A stretch of DNA of 64,000 nt, taken from assembly GCA_001899715.1 (NCBI GenBank), contig MKWI01000003.1, forward strand, positions 310,001 to 374,000, given 5' to 3'. Shown one piece after another: positions 36,097-45,210 of this stretch. The notes beneath the pieces were generated by a model. The model was not told where the DNA came from. It did no database searches and was given only the letters and a program-made list of their open reading frames with translations. Position numbers and translations under genes: made by a program. The DNA is from Sphingobium sp. 66-54 (GTDB lineage Bacteria; Pseudomonadota; Alphaproteobacteria; Sphingomonadales; Sphingomonadaceae). The number at the start of each line of letters is the position of its first letter. Position 1 is the first letter of the stretch.

Positions 36097-38166
36097 TTAT
36101 TTCGACGGTAAAGTGTAGGCGATATATTCGCCCGAATAGATTCCACCGGAAACCGCCACGATGATGTATTGCTTACCGTTCACCATGTAGGTCATCGGTG
36201 ATCCGCTCTGTTGTGCCGGCATCCACACCGCGCCGACTTCCTGCCCGTTATTCTTGTCATAGGCGCGCAGCATGGCGCCCCGCGGCCGGTCCTCGGTGGT
36301 CGTCACCTGGCTGTCGCCGGCAATCACCAGGCCCTTCGTAACCAGCGTGCCGATCTGGAAGCTGGTCTGCCCCGTTCGGGGGATGTTCAGCCCCTTCAGC
36401 TTGGGATGATTGCGGATGAAGTCCGGCGTTTCCCCATGCGGGATCTGCCACTTGATCGTGCCATTGTTCACGTCGATGGCGGAAATCACCGAGTAGGGCG
36501 GCTTGACGATAGGCAAGCCCTCGACAGCCAGTCGCCGGCTTCCGCCGCCGGAGGCCACAGCCGAGGGCGGCGGCGGCGGTGGCGCATCCGCACCGGCATC
36601 CTCGCCCGGTCCCTTGATCATCACCACGGGCTGCCCGGCGACGCCCACGACATAGTTGATGTCCGTCATCTCCTTCGGGCCGGGCAGGAGGCCCGTCGAT
36701 GAGACGCAGGACGTGCAGGCATAAACATAGGCGATGCCGGTTTCCGGATCGAACGAGCCGCCCGGCCAGTTCGTGCCACCCGACGCCCACATGTTGATGA
36801 CGCCGAGCCGCTCCGGCGTACTGATGACCGGCGGCGTGTAGATCGGCCCGAGCTTGTAGTTCTTCGTCAGCTCGAGCGCCTGCTGGCGCATCTCGGGGGT
36901 AAAATCGATCAGATCGTTTACCGTTACGCCGTTGCGGGCATAGGCCGGCGGCTTGCTGGGAATCGGCTGGGTCGGCGAATACCACTCGCCCGGTACGTCG
37001 CCCTTCTCGACCTTGCGTTCCGGGATCGGCCAGATCGGCTTGCCCGTCGCGCGATCGAACACATAGAGGAAGTTCTGCTTGCTCGGCAACGCCACCACCT
37101 TGCGCGCCTTGCCATCCACCTTCACGTCCATCAGCAGTGGCGCCGATGAGTTGTCGAAGTCCCAAATCTCATGATGGATGAGTTGGAAGTGCCACTTGCG
37201 TTCGCCGGTCAGCAGATCGACCGCGACAAGGCTATTACCGAACAGATTGTTGCCCGGACGATGCCCGCCATAGAAGTCGCTGGTCGGCGATTCCACCGCC
37301 AGATAAGCCAGATTCAGCTCGGGGTCGATGGAGACCTGCGTCCACACGCCGGTGTTTCCGTTCACCTCGGCCGAACCGTTGTGCCAGGTATCGTAGCCGA
37401 ACTCGCCCTTCTGCGGGATGGTATGGAAGGTCCACATCCGCTTGCCGGTGCGGACGTCGAAACCGCGCACATAGCCCTTGGTGTTGTTATGGGTGCGTGG
37501 CGTGAAACCCTCGCGGAACGCGGCTCCAATGATGATCGTGTTGCCCGACACCGCCGGCGCGGAATGCAGGCCGACCTCACCCGTCTCCAGGCCACCCTTC
37601 AGCTCCTGGCCAAAGTCCTTCTTGAGATCGACGATGCCGTTCTCGCCGAAGCTCTTGACCGGCTGGCCCGTCTTGGCGTCCAGCGCGATGAGCTGGTAGC
37701 CCGGCGTCACATACAGGATCCGCTTCTCGGTGCCGTCCGTCCAGTATGAGAGACCACGCCCGGAGAGCTGGCGCGGAGAGGCCGCGGCGCGCTTGCCCTC
37801 GCGCACGCTGTGCACCCACAGCAGTTCGCCCGTCACGCCATCGAGCGCGACGACGCCGCGCCGCGTGCCGGCGGTCGCATAGATGACCCCGTCGACCGCC
37901 AGCGGCGTGCCTTCGAGCTTATACTCGGGGCGCGTCCCGATCATGTCCGTCTTGAAACGCCAGGCGACTTCAAGATCCTTGAAGTTGGACGCATTGATCT
38001 GGTCGAGCGGCCGATAACGGCTTCCCGCGAGGTCTGCATTGTAGGTCGGCCAGTCCACGGTCTGCCCGTCGGCCCCGGCACTCTGCGCCGCCCCCGGCAC
38101 CGCCATCAGCATGCACGCCCCGATTACCGAGCCCGCGAACAGCTTATATTTTCCCCGAGATATCAA
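36097..38166 (-). CDS. PQQ-dependent quinoprotein dehydrogenase (glucose/alcohol dehydrogenase type)
   Basis: This 689-residue periplasmic enzyme has a signal peptide (cleavage near residue 27) and the eight-bladed W-motif propeller of PQQ dehydrogenases. It resembles the catalytic domain of membrane glucose dehydrogenase, including HHEIWDFD at 331-338 and repeated ALD-x-x-TG-x-x-x-W blades. There are no N-terminal membrane helices, so it is soluble and would need a cytochrome partner. A proline-rich insertion lies near residue 530. The start is TTG 38166, supported by GGAGAG about 5 bp upstream. It is flanked by an exported aldolase-like protein and the cytochrome-NHL protein. Confidence 0.88.
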   Translation of the reverse strand: MISRGKYKLFAGSVIGACMLMAVPGAAQSAGADGQTVDWPTYNADLAGSRYRPLDQINASNFKDLEVAWRFKTDMIGTRPEYKLEGTPLAVDGVIYATAGTRRGVVALDGVTGELLWVHSVREGKRAAASPRQLSGRGLSYWTDGTEKRILYVTPGYQLIALDAKTGQPVKSFGENGIVDLKKDFGQELKGGLETGEVGLHSAPAVSGNTIIIGAAFREGFTPRTHNNTKGYVRGFDVRTGKRMWTFHTIPQKGEFGYDTWHNGSAEVNGNTGVWTQVSIDPELNLAYLAVESPTSDFYGGHRPGNNLFGNSLVAVDLLTGERKWHFQLIHHEIWDFDNSSAPLLMDVKVDGKARKVVALPSKQNFLYVFDRATGKPIWPIPERKVEKGDVPGEWYSPTQPIPSKPPAYARNGVTVNDLIDFTPEMRQQALELTKNYKLGPIYTPPVISTPERLGVINMWASGGTNWPGGSFDPETGIAYVYACTSCVSSTGLLPGPKEMTDINYVVGVAGQPVVMIKGPGEDAGADAPPPPPPSAVASGGGSRRLAVEGLPIVKPPYSVISAIDVNNGTIKWQIPHGETPDFIRNHPKLKGLNIPRTGQTSFQIGTLVTKGLVIAGDSQVTTTEDRPRGAMLRAYDKNNGQEVGAVWMPAQQSGSPMTYMVNGKQYIIVAVSGGIYSGEYIAYTLPSK

Positions 38167-38256
38167 GCCTTCTCTCCCATCATTCCTTGTGGTGCGCGAT
38201 CCGTCATCGGGGGACCGCCCGGCCCATTCCGGACCCGGCGGTCCCCCCGCTTCAGC

Positions 38257-39252
38257 TCACCCCATTGCCCTCACCCGATCGAGCCCGGCCTTGATCGACG
38301 CCTTCTGGGCGTCCGTCAGCGGCACGTAAGGCGCGCGCGCATACCAGTCGCCGCCGCCCATCTCCTGCGCGAGAATGAACTTCATCGACGCGTAGGTGTT
38401 GGCGCCGGCATTGGCCTCGCGCATGATCTGCATCGCGCTCCGCAGCTTCTGGAGCGCCCCGCGCCAGTCGCCCTTCTTGCGGTAGGCCGTGAAGATGTCC
38501 GCGCACTTGCGGCTAAAGCTGTTGCCGTCGGCCAGAATGGTGCCCATGCCATTGTCGAGCGCCAGCTCCAGATTGTTGCTGGTGCCGGCCCGCATGTTCA
38601 GATCCGGGAACGCCTTCAGGAAAGCGGCGAAGCCTTCGGGGCTACCGCTCGAATCCTTGATGCCCGCAAGCTGCGGATAATGATACAGGTTCTTGAGCAG
38701 CTCGATGCTGATCGGCACCTCGCTCGTCCCCGGAATGTGATAGGGGTTCATCGGCAGGCCGACCGCATCGCACAGCATCGAATAATAGCGCGTGAGCCCT
38801 TCGACCGGCGGCTCATTGAAATAGAAAGGCGGAATGACCAGCATCCCATCCGCGCCGTTCGCCTCGGCATGTTTGGCAAGGTCGATCGTCTCCGCGATGT
38901 TCGACGTGCCCGGGTTCATCATGATGTTGAGCCCGTTGCGGTTCTTCAGGGCCGTCTCCAGGATCAGCTTGCGTTCGGCGACCGAGAAGGAGGGGAACTC
39001 GCCCGAGGTTCCCAGCACCATCACACCGTCCGCGCCGCATTCCTTGTGCCACTGCATGATCGCCGCATAGGCGCCCGGATCGAAATCGCCGTTGCGGTTG
39101 CACGGCGTCACCGAGGCCACCCAATACATCGTCTTTTCGCGGCTGCCGAGCCGCCGGGGCTGCTGGGCGAGGCCAGGCGCCGCGCTTGCCAGCATGGCGC
39201 TCGCGGCGACACCGCCCACCATCCCCATCATCTCTCTGCGTGTCGTTTCCAT
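38257..39252 (-). CDS. DapA-family (DHDPS/NAL/KDG aldolase) protein with Tat signal peptide
   Basis: This 331-residue protein has a twin-arginine leader (METTRREMMGMVGGVAASAM, cleavage near residue 29) in front of a class-I aldolase barrel of the dihydrodipicolinate synthase/N-acetylneuraminate lyase superfamily. The Schiff-base Lys199 (AGIKDSSGS), the catalytic Tyr171 (NPYHIPGT) and the GTSGE pyruvate-binding loop (81-85) are all present, so it should be active. Members normally work in the cytoplasm and make or use pyruvate. Export of one, between a TonB receptor and PQQ dehydrogenases, is the most unusual feature of this operon. The specific substrate is unknown. Confidence 0.85.
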   Translation of the reverse strand: METTRREMMGMVGGVAASAMLASAAPGLAQQPRRLGSREKTMYWVASVTPCNRNGDFDPGAYAAIMQWHKECGADGVMVLGTSGEFPSFSVAERKLILETALKNRNGLNIMMNPGTSNIAETIDLAKHAEANGADGMLVIPPFYFNEPPVEGLTRYYSMLCDAVGLPMNPYHIPGTSEVPISIELLKNLYHYPQLAGIKDSSGSPEGFAAFLKAFPDLNMRAGTSNNLELALDNGMGTILADGNSFSRKCADIFTAYRKKGDWRGALQKLRSAMQIMREANAGANTYASMKFILAQEMGGGDWYARAPYVPLTDAQKASIKAGLDRVRAMG

Positions 39253-39335
39253 ATCTCACCTCTCTCCGGTGCCATTTGGATGCGCCCGCCCACCGCGAAT
39301 AGGAGGGAGAGGACCGGTGGACGGGCGCAAGCTCA

Positions 39336-42239
39336 TTACAGGCGGAACCGCACGCCGACGCGGTAGCTGCGTCCGATCGTGTCGTAGATGTCGCCGCGAA
39401 CGGCCGTGAAGTAATAGGCCGTCTGCCCGCGAAGCGGCGTCACCGCGACGTTGGGCGGTTCGCGGTTGAACAGGTTGTCAACCGTGCCGAAGAGCTGGAT
39501 CTGATCGGTCAGGTCATGCGATGCGCGCAGGTCGATATAGGCGATCGCCGGTACCTTGTTCTTGTCGACATCCTTCGCCGTCCAGTCGTAGACCAGCTTC
39601 GCCGCGCCGATGAAGCGGCCCTGAAGCGTGAGCGACGTGCCGCCCTGCTTGTAAGTCGCGCTCGCCGTGAAACGAGCCCGCGGGAAACCCTGAACCGGGT
39701 TGTCGCCGCCAATGGCACCCGCCGCCTTGTAGACAACGCCCTGCTGCTCTTGGGAAAGATTGAACACGTAGTTGCCGACGGTCCGCAACGCGAGCGTGCC
39801 GTCGCCCATCGGGATCGAGTAATCCAGCTGGATATCGACGCCATCGGTCTTATAGCTCGCCATGTTGCGCGGCAGGGTGTTGATCTGGCTGAGCGCGCCG
39901 GCGGGGCCGTTGAACTCAAGCTGATCGCAGAAGCTTGCCTGCCCTTCGTTGCAACGCCGCAGGACTTCCGCCGTACTGATCTGGAAAATCGCATCCTGCA
40001 GGTCGATGCTGTAATAGTCGACCGACAGATTGAAGCGCGGCAGCCATCTCGGGCTGAACACCAGCCCGACCGAATAGGTCTTGGCGATTTCTGGCGTCAG
40101 GTTGGGATTGCCCGACGCGAAGGAGAAGATCTGTACGTTCTGGTTGGTATTGGGATCGACCGCCGATCCCAGCGTCGACAGGCCGGAACTGAACAGCTCG
40201 TTGAGGTTCGGCGCCCGGATATCCCGCGAGATCGTACCGCGAAGGCGGATATCGTCGTTGACCTGGCTGGTGAGGCCGAGCTTCCATGTCTCCACCTGGC
40301 CGCTCGTGCTGTAGTCGGTGATACGGCCGGCCGCATTCAGGCTGAGCGACTGAACGATGGAATCCCGGAGCAGGGGAATTTCAAGTTCAAGGAACGCTTC
40401 CTTCACATTATACTTGCCGAAGAAAGTCGGGAAGTTTGCCACCGAATAGATGCGCGCCTGAGCGCCCGCGTCGCTGGTGATCTCGCCCCGCTCCGTCCGC
40501 CGCTCGGCACCGAAGGCGACGGCAATATCGCCGGCCGGCAAACCGAAGCCGAGCGTACCCTGGATGGAGGCAGCAAGCACCGTCTCCTCAAGATCCTGGA
40601 TCTGATAGTTCTCCCCCGGCGCCACATTGACGTAGGCGATCGCTTCCGGCGTAGCGACGCCGTAGCCGAGGATATTCAGCGGGACGCAGCCATTGGTGGG
40701 ATCGGTCAAGGTGGAACGGCACACGACTTCCGTCGTGCCGGGCCGGAGCACCGCATCCACGGCCATATTATATTTGGAATTGATCGTATTCGAGAGGGTG
40801 GTCTGATAAACCCGGACCTTGCCCTGTTGGTAATATGCGTTCCAGCTCCAGTCGCCGCCCAGGTCGCCGCCCACAGTAAAGACGCCGCGCTTCAGCTTGC
40901 GGTTGGTGGTTGCCACCGGAATGCCGAGCGCATGCCGGAACTGCTCGTGGGAATATTTGCCCTTCGCCGACGGATCGACATTGTTCATGTTTGTCGTGCC
41001 GATCTGGAGCGACGTCATGCCGTTGGCCAGCATCGTTTGGCGCACTGAATCCGGCAGATAGGCGTTGTCGACCTGGATCGTCACATTGCCCTGTCGGATG
41101 GCGGGCACGCTGTTGTTCATCGAATTGGTTTCGCCATAGTTGAGCTGGACCGAAGCCTTCAGCCACTTGGCAAATTCGTAACTGGCGTAACCGAACACCG
41201 AGAGCGTGTTGTAATCGACCGTCAGATTGTCGATCGAAGGATGCAGTTGCTCCGCATCGCCGCCCGCCGAGATAGGACCGTCGACGATACCGCGGTCGAA
41301 CGGCACCAGTTGGGCATTGGGGCCAATGAACTGCATGTAGCGCAGCGGGTTGGGGCTGGGGCAGGTGCCGCCCGCAGGCACGGCAACCAGACACGCCGGC
41401 CCGGTAATCAGGCCACCCGTTGTCGCCTGGGCAAGCCCGATATTGTCGACGTGAATATAGCGCGGTTCGTCGTTGGTAGCCGTATAGGCCGGATTGCTGA
41501 TGAGTTGCCGATAGCTATTCCACGAACGCTGGTTCGCGAACACGACCTCTGGGCTATCCATATAGTTGATCGCGGCGATCACCCGGCCCCGATCGTCATC
41601 GAAGCCGGTACCGGCAGCGGCCGAGAGCCGATAGTTGGTATGATCGAACTTGTAGGAATCGCCGACTTCGGCGCTGGCGCGGAAGCCATCGAACCGCTTG
41701 TTGAGGATCAGGTTAACGACACCCGAGACGGCGTCCGAGCCCCAGGCCGCGGAGGCGCCGGCCGTCACGACGTCGATCCGCTCCACCAGCGCAGTGGGGA
41801 TCGTGCCGAGATCAATCTGGCCGGTGACGTTGGACTGGACCACACGTTGGCCGTCGAACAGCACCAGGGTGCGTGTAACGCCGAGCTGACGCAGATTGAC
41901 GGTGTCGAGGCCGGTAATCCCCGCGACGATGTTCCCCGCGCCAGACCCATTATTGGGCGAGGCCGACGCGCCGACCGCAGGCAGCTCCCGGATCGTATCG
42001 CCGATGCTGACCTTCGCATCGCGCTGCAACACTTCTTCGCCAACGACCGTCACCGGTGTGGGCTGGGCATAACCGGCTACGCTAATTCGGGAGCCTGTAA
42101 TAACGATGTCAACTGGCGCCGCGGCCTCGGCATCATCCGCCTGAGGTTCCTGCTGCGCAAAAACTGCACCGCCCCAAAACACAAGAGAAGTTGTAAGAGA
42201 AAGCCGAACAACCACGCGCGAACTGCGTTTTATTTTCAT
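39336..42239 (-). CDS. TonB-dependent receptor, large (no STN domain)
   Basis: This 967-residue receptor has a signal peptide (1-28), the usual DIVITGSRI pre-plug motif, a plug domain with DAKVSIGDTIRELP and VNLRQLGV, and a long barrel. The barrel ends in YRVGVRFRL. It is closely paralogous to the STN-containing receptor at 45498-48704: the plug and the C-terminal strands are nearly the same. ATG 42239 follows GAGGGGG. It heads the minus-strand run leading to aldolase, quinoprotein, CstA and lactonase genes, and is divergent from the sigma/FecR pair. It probably imports the block's substrate, which is likely a bulky carbohydrate or aromatic derivative (inference). Confidence 0.92.
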   Translation of the reverse strand: MKIKRSSRVVVRLSLTTSLVFWGGAVFAQQEPQADDAEAAAPVDIVITGSRISVAGYAQPTPVTVVGEEVLQRDAKVSIGDTIRELPAVGASASPNNGSGAGNIVAGITGLDTVNLRQLGVTRTLVLFDGQRVVQSNVTGQIDLGTIPTALVERIDVVTAGASAAWGSDAVSGVVNLILNKRFDGFRASAEVGDSYKFDHTNYRLSAAAGTGFDDDRGRVIAAINYMDSPEVVFANQRSWNSYRQLISNPAYTATNDEPRYIHVDNIGLAQATTGGLITGPACLVAVPAGGTCPSPNPLRYMQFIGPNAQLVPFDRGIVDGPISAGGDAEQLHPSIDNLTVDYNTLSVFGYASYEFAKWLKASVQLNYGETNSMNNSVPAIRQGNVTIQVDNAYLPDSVRQTMLANGMTSLQIGTTNMNNVDPSAKGKYSHEQFRHALGIPVATTNRKLKRGVFTVGGDLGGDWSWNAYYQQGKVRVYQTTLSNTINSKYNMAVDAVLRPGTTEVVCRSTLTDPTNGCVPLNILGYGVATPEAIAYVNVAPGENYQIQDLEETVLAASIQGTLGFGLPAGDIAVAFGAERRTERGEITSDAGAQARIYSVANFPTFFGKYNVKEAFLELEIPLLRDSIVQSLSLNAAGRITDYSTSGQVETWKLGLTSQVNDDIRLRGTISRDIRAPNLNELFSSGLSTLGSAVDPNTNQNVQIFSFASGNPNLTPEIAKTYSVGLVFSPRWLPRFNLSVDYYSIDLQDAIFQISTAEVLRRCNEGQASFCDQLEFNGPAGALSQINTLPRNMASYKTDGVDIQLDYSIPMGDGTLALRTVGNYVFNLSQEQQGVVYKAAGAIGGDNPVQGFPRARFTASATYKQGGTSLTLQGRFIGAAKLVYDWTAKDVDKNKVPAIAYIDLRASHDLTDQIQLFGTVDNLFNREPPNVAVTPLRGQTAYYFTAVRGDIYDTIGRSYRVGVRFRL

Positions 42240-42390
42240 TAACACCCCCTCATTTTTATTGGCAACAACTGCCCATCGTCGCCCGAATACTGGGAAACGT
42301 GACCTTGCGATGCAGTATTTTTCCGCACTATGTTGCTGAGATGGTCCTGTGGCTTCTTTCCCCCAGTTGCAGATCGATTTTTTTTCGTGA

Positions 42391-42406
42391 CGCAAATTTT
42401 CTTGCG
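42391..42406. promoter_or_regulatory. Small inverted repeat before the sigma factor gene
   Basis: CGCAA (42391-42395) and TTGCG (42402-42406) flank ATTTTC just 7 bp before the first possible start codon of the sigma gene (42413). It could be an operator, but the arms are only five bases. The whole 173-bp divergent gap (42240-42412) is AT-rich and must hold both promoters. Confidence 0.3.
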
Positions 42407-42412
42407 CTATGA

Positions 42413-43018
42413 ATGGCGAGAGGTTCTTCTGATGGCATGAGGGGGTTATCCAACAGTCGCGCGGTCTGGCTCGCGCAGCATGTGCTGCCGCATGAGGCCG
42501 ACCTGCGTAGATGGCTGAGGCTGCGGACTCCGGCTGGCCTGGACGTCGACGATGTGATCCAGGAGACCTACGCGAAGTTGGCGACCCTGGCCGAGGTCGA
42601 TCACATCGCCGCGCCCAAGGCCTATCTTTACCAGACCGCGCTTTCCATCGTGCTTCAGGAGGGCCGGCGGAGCCGTGCCAAACGGATCGACAGCGATATC
42701 GAGATCGAGACGCTGGATGCCGCAGCACCAGAACCATTGCCGGACCAGCAGGTCGAAGCCCGGCAGGAATTGGCGCGCGTCTTTGACGCCATCGACGGGC
42801 TACCCGAGAAATGCCGGGAGGTTTTCGTCCTCCGGAAGGTGGAGGGGCTATCTCAGCGCGAGATAGCCGAAAGACTTAATTTATCGGAAAGCACAGTAGA
42901 AAAGCATATCGGCAGAGGCATCCGCATGCTGATCGAAATTTTCGGACGTGGCGGAAGAAGCACCCCTTCTGCATCTAGCAGGAAGGAAACGGATGGTCAG
43001 TCAGATGACGAGGTTTGA
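42413..43018 (+). CDS. ECF (FecI-like) RNA polymerase sigma factor
   Basis: This 201-residue sigma-70-family factor has region 2 (LDVDDVIQETYAKL) and region 4 with the helix-turn-helix LSQREIAERLNLSESTVEKH. Its small size and adjacency to a FecR protein put it in the ECF group that serves TonB-receptor cell-surface signalling. The start is not certain: ATG 42413 has no good ribosome-binding site, and a second ATG is at 42437. It overlaps the FecR gene by 26 bp and is divergent from the large TonB receptor operon, its likely target. Confidence 0.9.
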   Translation: MARGSSDGMRGLSNSRAVWLAQHVLPHEADLRRWLRLRTPAGLDVDDVIQETYAKLATLAEVDHIAAPKAYLYQTALSIVLQEGRRSRAKRIDSDIEIETLDAAAPEPLPDQQVEARQELARVFDAIDGLPEKCREVFVLRKVEGLSQREIAERLNLSESTVEKHIGRGIRMLIEIFGRGGRSTPSASSRKETDGQSDDEV

Positions 43019-44030
43019 GACCAGTAGCGAGATCGACGCCATGGCAGCCCTCTGGGCGGCCCGGCTCGACCGTGGTCCGCTGACCGAACTCGATCAGGCA
43101 TCCCTCGATTGCTGGCTGGAAGGTGATGTACGCCGGCTTGGCGCACTTGCGCGAGCACAAGCCATGCTCGCCGCCATCTCGCTCTCTGCAAGCACGGGCG
43201 AGACAGCGTTCCTCGGTTCTGTGGAGGAGCCGGAGGCACCACCCGGCACGCCCGAGGCATCTCCCGAGACATCCAAGGTCGTGTCGATCCTGCCACATCT
43301 GGTCTCACGCCGCCGGCTCATCCAGGCCGGCACGGCCACCGCCCTCGCCGCGAGCTTCGGCGCTCTGGCCCTGCTGCCGATCGGCACCAGCAGCTACACG
43401 ACGGCACGCGGTGAGGTGCGCCTTCTGCCGCTGGCGGACGGCTCGGTGGTCACGATGAACACGGACAGCCACATTCGCGTCAATTTCAGCAAGGCCAATC
43501 GAACCATCTATCTCGACAAGGGCGAGGTGTTGTTCGACGTGGCCAAAAGCCCGCAGCGTCCATTCCTCGTCAAGGCAGGCATGGCCAAGGTGCAGGCGGT
43601 CGGAACGGCGTTCAGTGTGCGACGGACCGGGGTCACGCCGGTCGAAGTCATGGTTCGGGAAGGCTTGGTGAAGGTCGCCGCACCACAGGGGCACAAACAG
43701 TCGATGATGGTCGGCGCCAATATGAAAGCGGTCGCCGACGCCAGTGGCGACATCACGGCAAAGAGGATGTCAAACGAAGAAATGGAGCGGATGCTGGCCT
43801 GGCGCGAGGGCAAGATCGCCTTCAGCGAAACCAGTCTGCGTGACGCCGCCCACGAATTCAACCGGTACAACAAGGTCAAGATCGAAGTCGGCAATGGTGC
43901 GATCGCCAATCGGACCGTGACCGGCATGTTCTCTGCAAACGATCCGCAGGGCTTCGCCCATGCGGCAGCCCTCACTCTAGATCTGAAGGTCCAGGAAAAG
44001 TCCGGACAGATCATCTTTTCGACGAAATGA
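42993..44030 (+). CDS. FecR-family anti-sigma/regulator
   Basis: This 345-residue protein has an N-terminal cytoplasmic anti-sigma-type domain (DUF4880-like, LDQASLDCWLEGD), one transmembrane segment (about 109-130) and a periplasmic FecR domain (about 135-345, starting SYTTARGEVRLLPLADGSVV). In the known Fec mechanism the STN domain of a TonB receptor signals through FecR to the sigma factor. ATG 42993 was chosen for its GGAAGGAAAC ribosome-binding site; the frame extends to 42948. The matching STN receptor is probably the one at 45498-48704. Confidence 0.9.
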   Translation: MVSQMTRFETSSEIDAMAALWAARLDRGPLTELDQASLDCWLEGDVRRLGALARAQAMLAAISLSASTGETAFLGSVEEPEAPPGTPEASPETSKVVSILPHLVSRRRLIQAGTATALAASFGALALLPIGTSSYTTARGEVRLLPLADGSVVTMNTDSHIRVNFSKANRTIYLDKGEVLFDVAKSPQRPFLVKAGMAKVQAVGTAFSVRRTGVTPVEVMVREGLVKVAAPQGHKQSMMVGANMKAVADASGDITAKRMSNEEMERMLAWREGKIAFSETSLRDAAHEFNRYNKVKIEVGNGAIANRTVTGMFSANDPQGFAHAAALTLDLKVQEKSGQIIFSTK

Positions 44031-44145
44031 GATCACGGTGACATCTCCCCTTCCCGATCTGGATAACCGGCCCGTCCGGCAACGCGGCAGAGGCGGGGCC
44101 AACCCGCTCACGCACTCATAACGACGAAGATTTTCGGGGAGTTAG

Positions 44146-44724
44146 ATGCCAGTGAATCAAATGTGCAGATCATTGTTGTCGTGCGTCGTCGGCAGCCTGA
44201 TGCTTGCCGCCTGCTCCAGTCCGGAAGCGGCGGAGAACACGAACGACACGACGGCCGAAACCGTCAATACCATGAATATCGCTGAAATCGCGATCGACGA
44301 AGCGGCAGCGCCGGAAAACAAGGCCGCGCCAGTTACCAACAGCAGCAAGCCGGAAGCGCCGAAGGAACCGGCCGAGACCCCGGCTCAGCCGGCGACCGAA
44401 GCCAGGGCGCCCGCCCCGGTCGCTCAGGTCGCGCAACCGCCACAGTTCGCGACGTGCCTGGCATGCCATTCCGTTGAGCAGGGTGCCGCCGGAAAGATCG
44501 GCCCGAACCTGTTCGGCGTGGTCGGTTCGAAAGCGGGCTCCAAGGCCGACTATTCCTATTCCGACGCCATGAAGAATTCGGGGATCACGTGGACGCCTGC
44601 TGAACTCAGCGCGTTCCTGCTCGCGCCCCAGACCAAGGTTTCAGGGACCAAGATGACAATGAAGGGCCCGTCCGACGAGAGGATACGCCAGACCATGATC
44701 GATTATCTCGCAACGTTGAAATAA
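44146..44724 (+). CDS. Lipoprotein class-I cytochrome c
   Basis: This 192-residue protein has a lipobox LAAC (Cys23), an 75-residue flexible Ala/Pro/Glu/Thr-rich tether (about 25-98), and a class-I cytochrome c domain. The heme is bound by Cys104-x-x-Cys107-His108 and the likely axial Met170 (SGTKMTM). The long tether would let a membrane-anchored heme reach several partners. It follows FecR by 115 bp and may be an electron acceptor for the quinoproteins encoded across the divergent promoter. That link is inferred from location. Confidence 0.9.
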   Translation: MPVNQMCRSLLSCVVGSLMLAACSSPEAAENTNDTTAETVNTMNIAEIAIDEAAAPENKAAPVTNSSKPEAPKEPAETPAQPATEARAPAPVAQVAQPPQFATCLACHSVEQGAAGKIGPNLFGVVGSKAGSKADYSYSDAMKNSGITWTPAELSAFLLAPQTKVSGTKMTMKGPSDERIRQTMIDYLATLK

Positions 44725-44895
44725 TCGCGCGCCCGCCGGCTCACCCATGCGCCGGTCGAAAGCGCGGCTGCCCGATAGAGGGCTGGACGAAAAATAAACG
44801 CGATGACCGGGGAGCAGGCGCTTCTCGGAGCGAAGAGCTGCGCTTTCAAAGACGATGAAGACTTACCGGTATACCAATAATATTGGGAGAATGAG

Positions 44896-45198
44896 ATGAA
44901 TGTTGGCTTTGAAGAAGTGAAATCCCAAGGGTCGAGGGTAAATCGCTTTATCAAATCCCGTGCGCCGTCCAGTTCCTTCCCGACGGACGGCCTCATTCAT
45001 ACGGACGTTCCCAGCCTCAGTTATGTGAACGGCTGGGTTGTTGAAAAGCTGAGTTCACGCCTGAGGGCACATACCGCCGAGTGCGTGATGGAGACTTTCG
45101 GAATCAGCATCAACACCTGGACAAAGATGAAAAAGGGCCTGCCGATCCGCCGTTCGGTTGCGGAACGGTTACTTGAACGGGTCGATCCCTATTTGTGA
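44896..45198 (+). CDS. Small HTH-like hypothetical protein
   Basis: This 100-residue protein has a C-terminal half resembling a helix-turn-helix (AECVMETFGISINTWTKMKK, then LPIRRSVAERLLERV). This suggests DNA binding, perhaps a phage-repressor-like or Cro-like fold. The N-terminal 40 residues are unrecognised. GGGAGA lies about 8 bp before ATG 44896. A 9-bp GC-rich hairpin (45211-45239) follows the stop. A regulator of the neighbouring receptor or redox genes is plausible, but nothing in the sequence confirms it. Confidence 0.6.
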   Translation: MNVGFEEVKSQGSRVNRFIKSRAPSSSFPTDGLIHTDVPSLSYVNGWVVEKLSSRLRAHTAECVMETFGISINTWTKMKKGLPIRRSVAERLLERVDPYL

Positions 45199-45210
45199 TT
45201 GGTTCGATCG

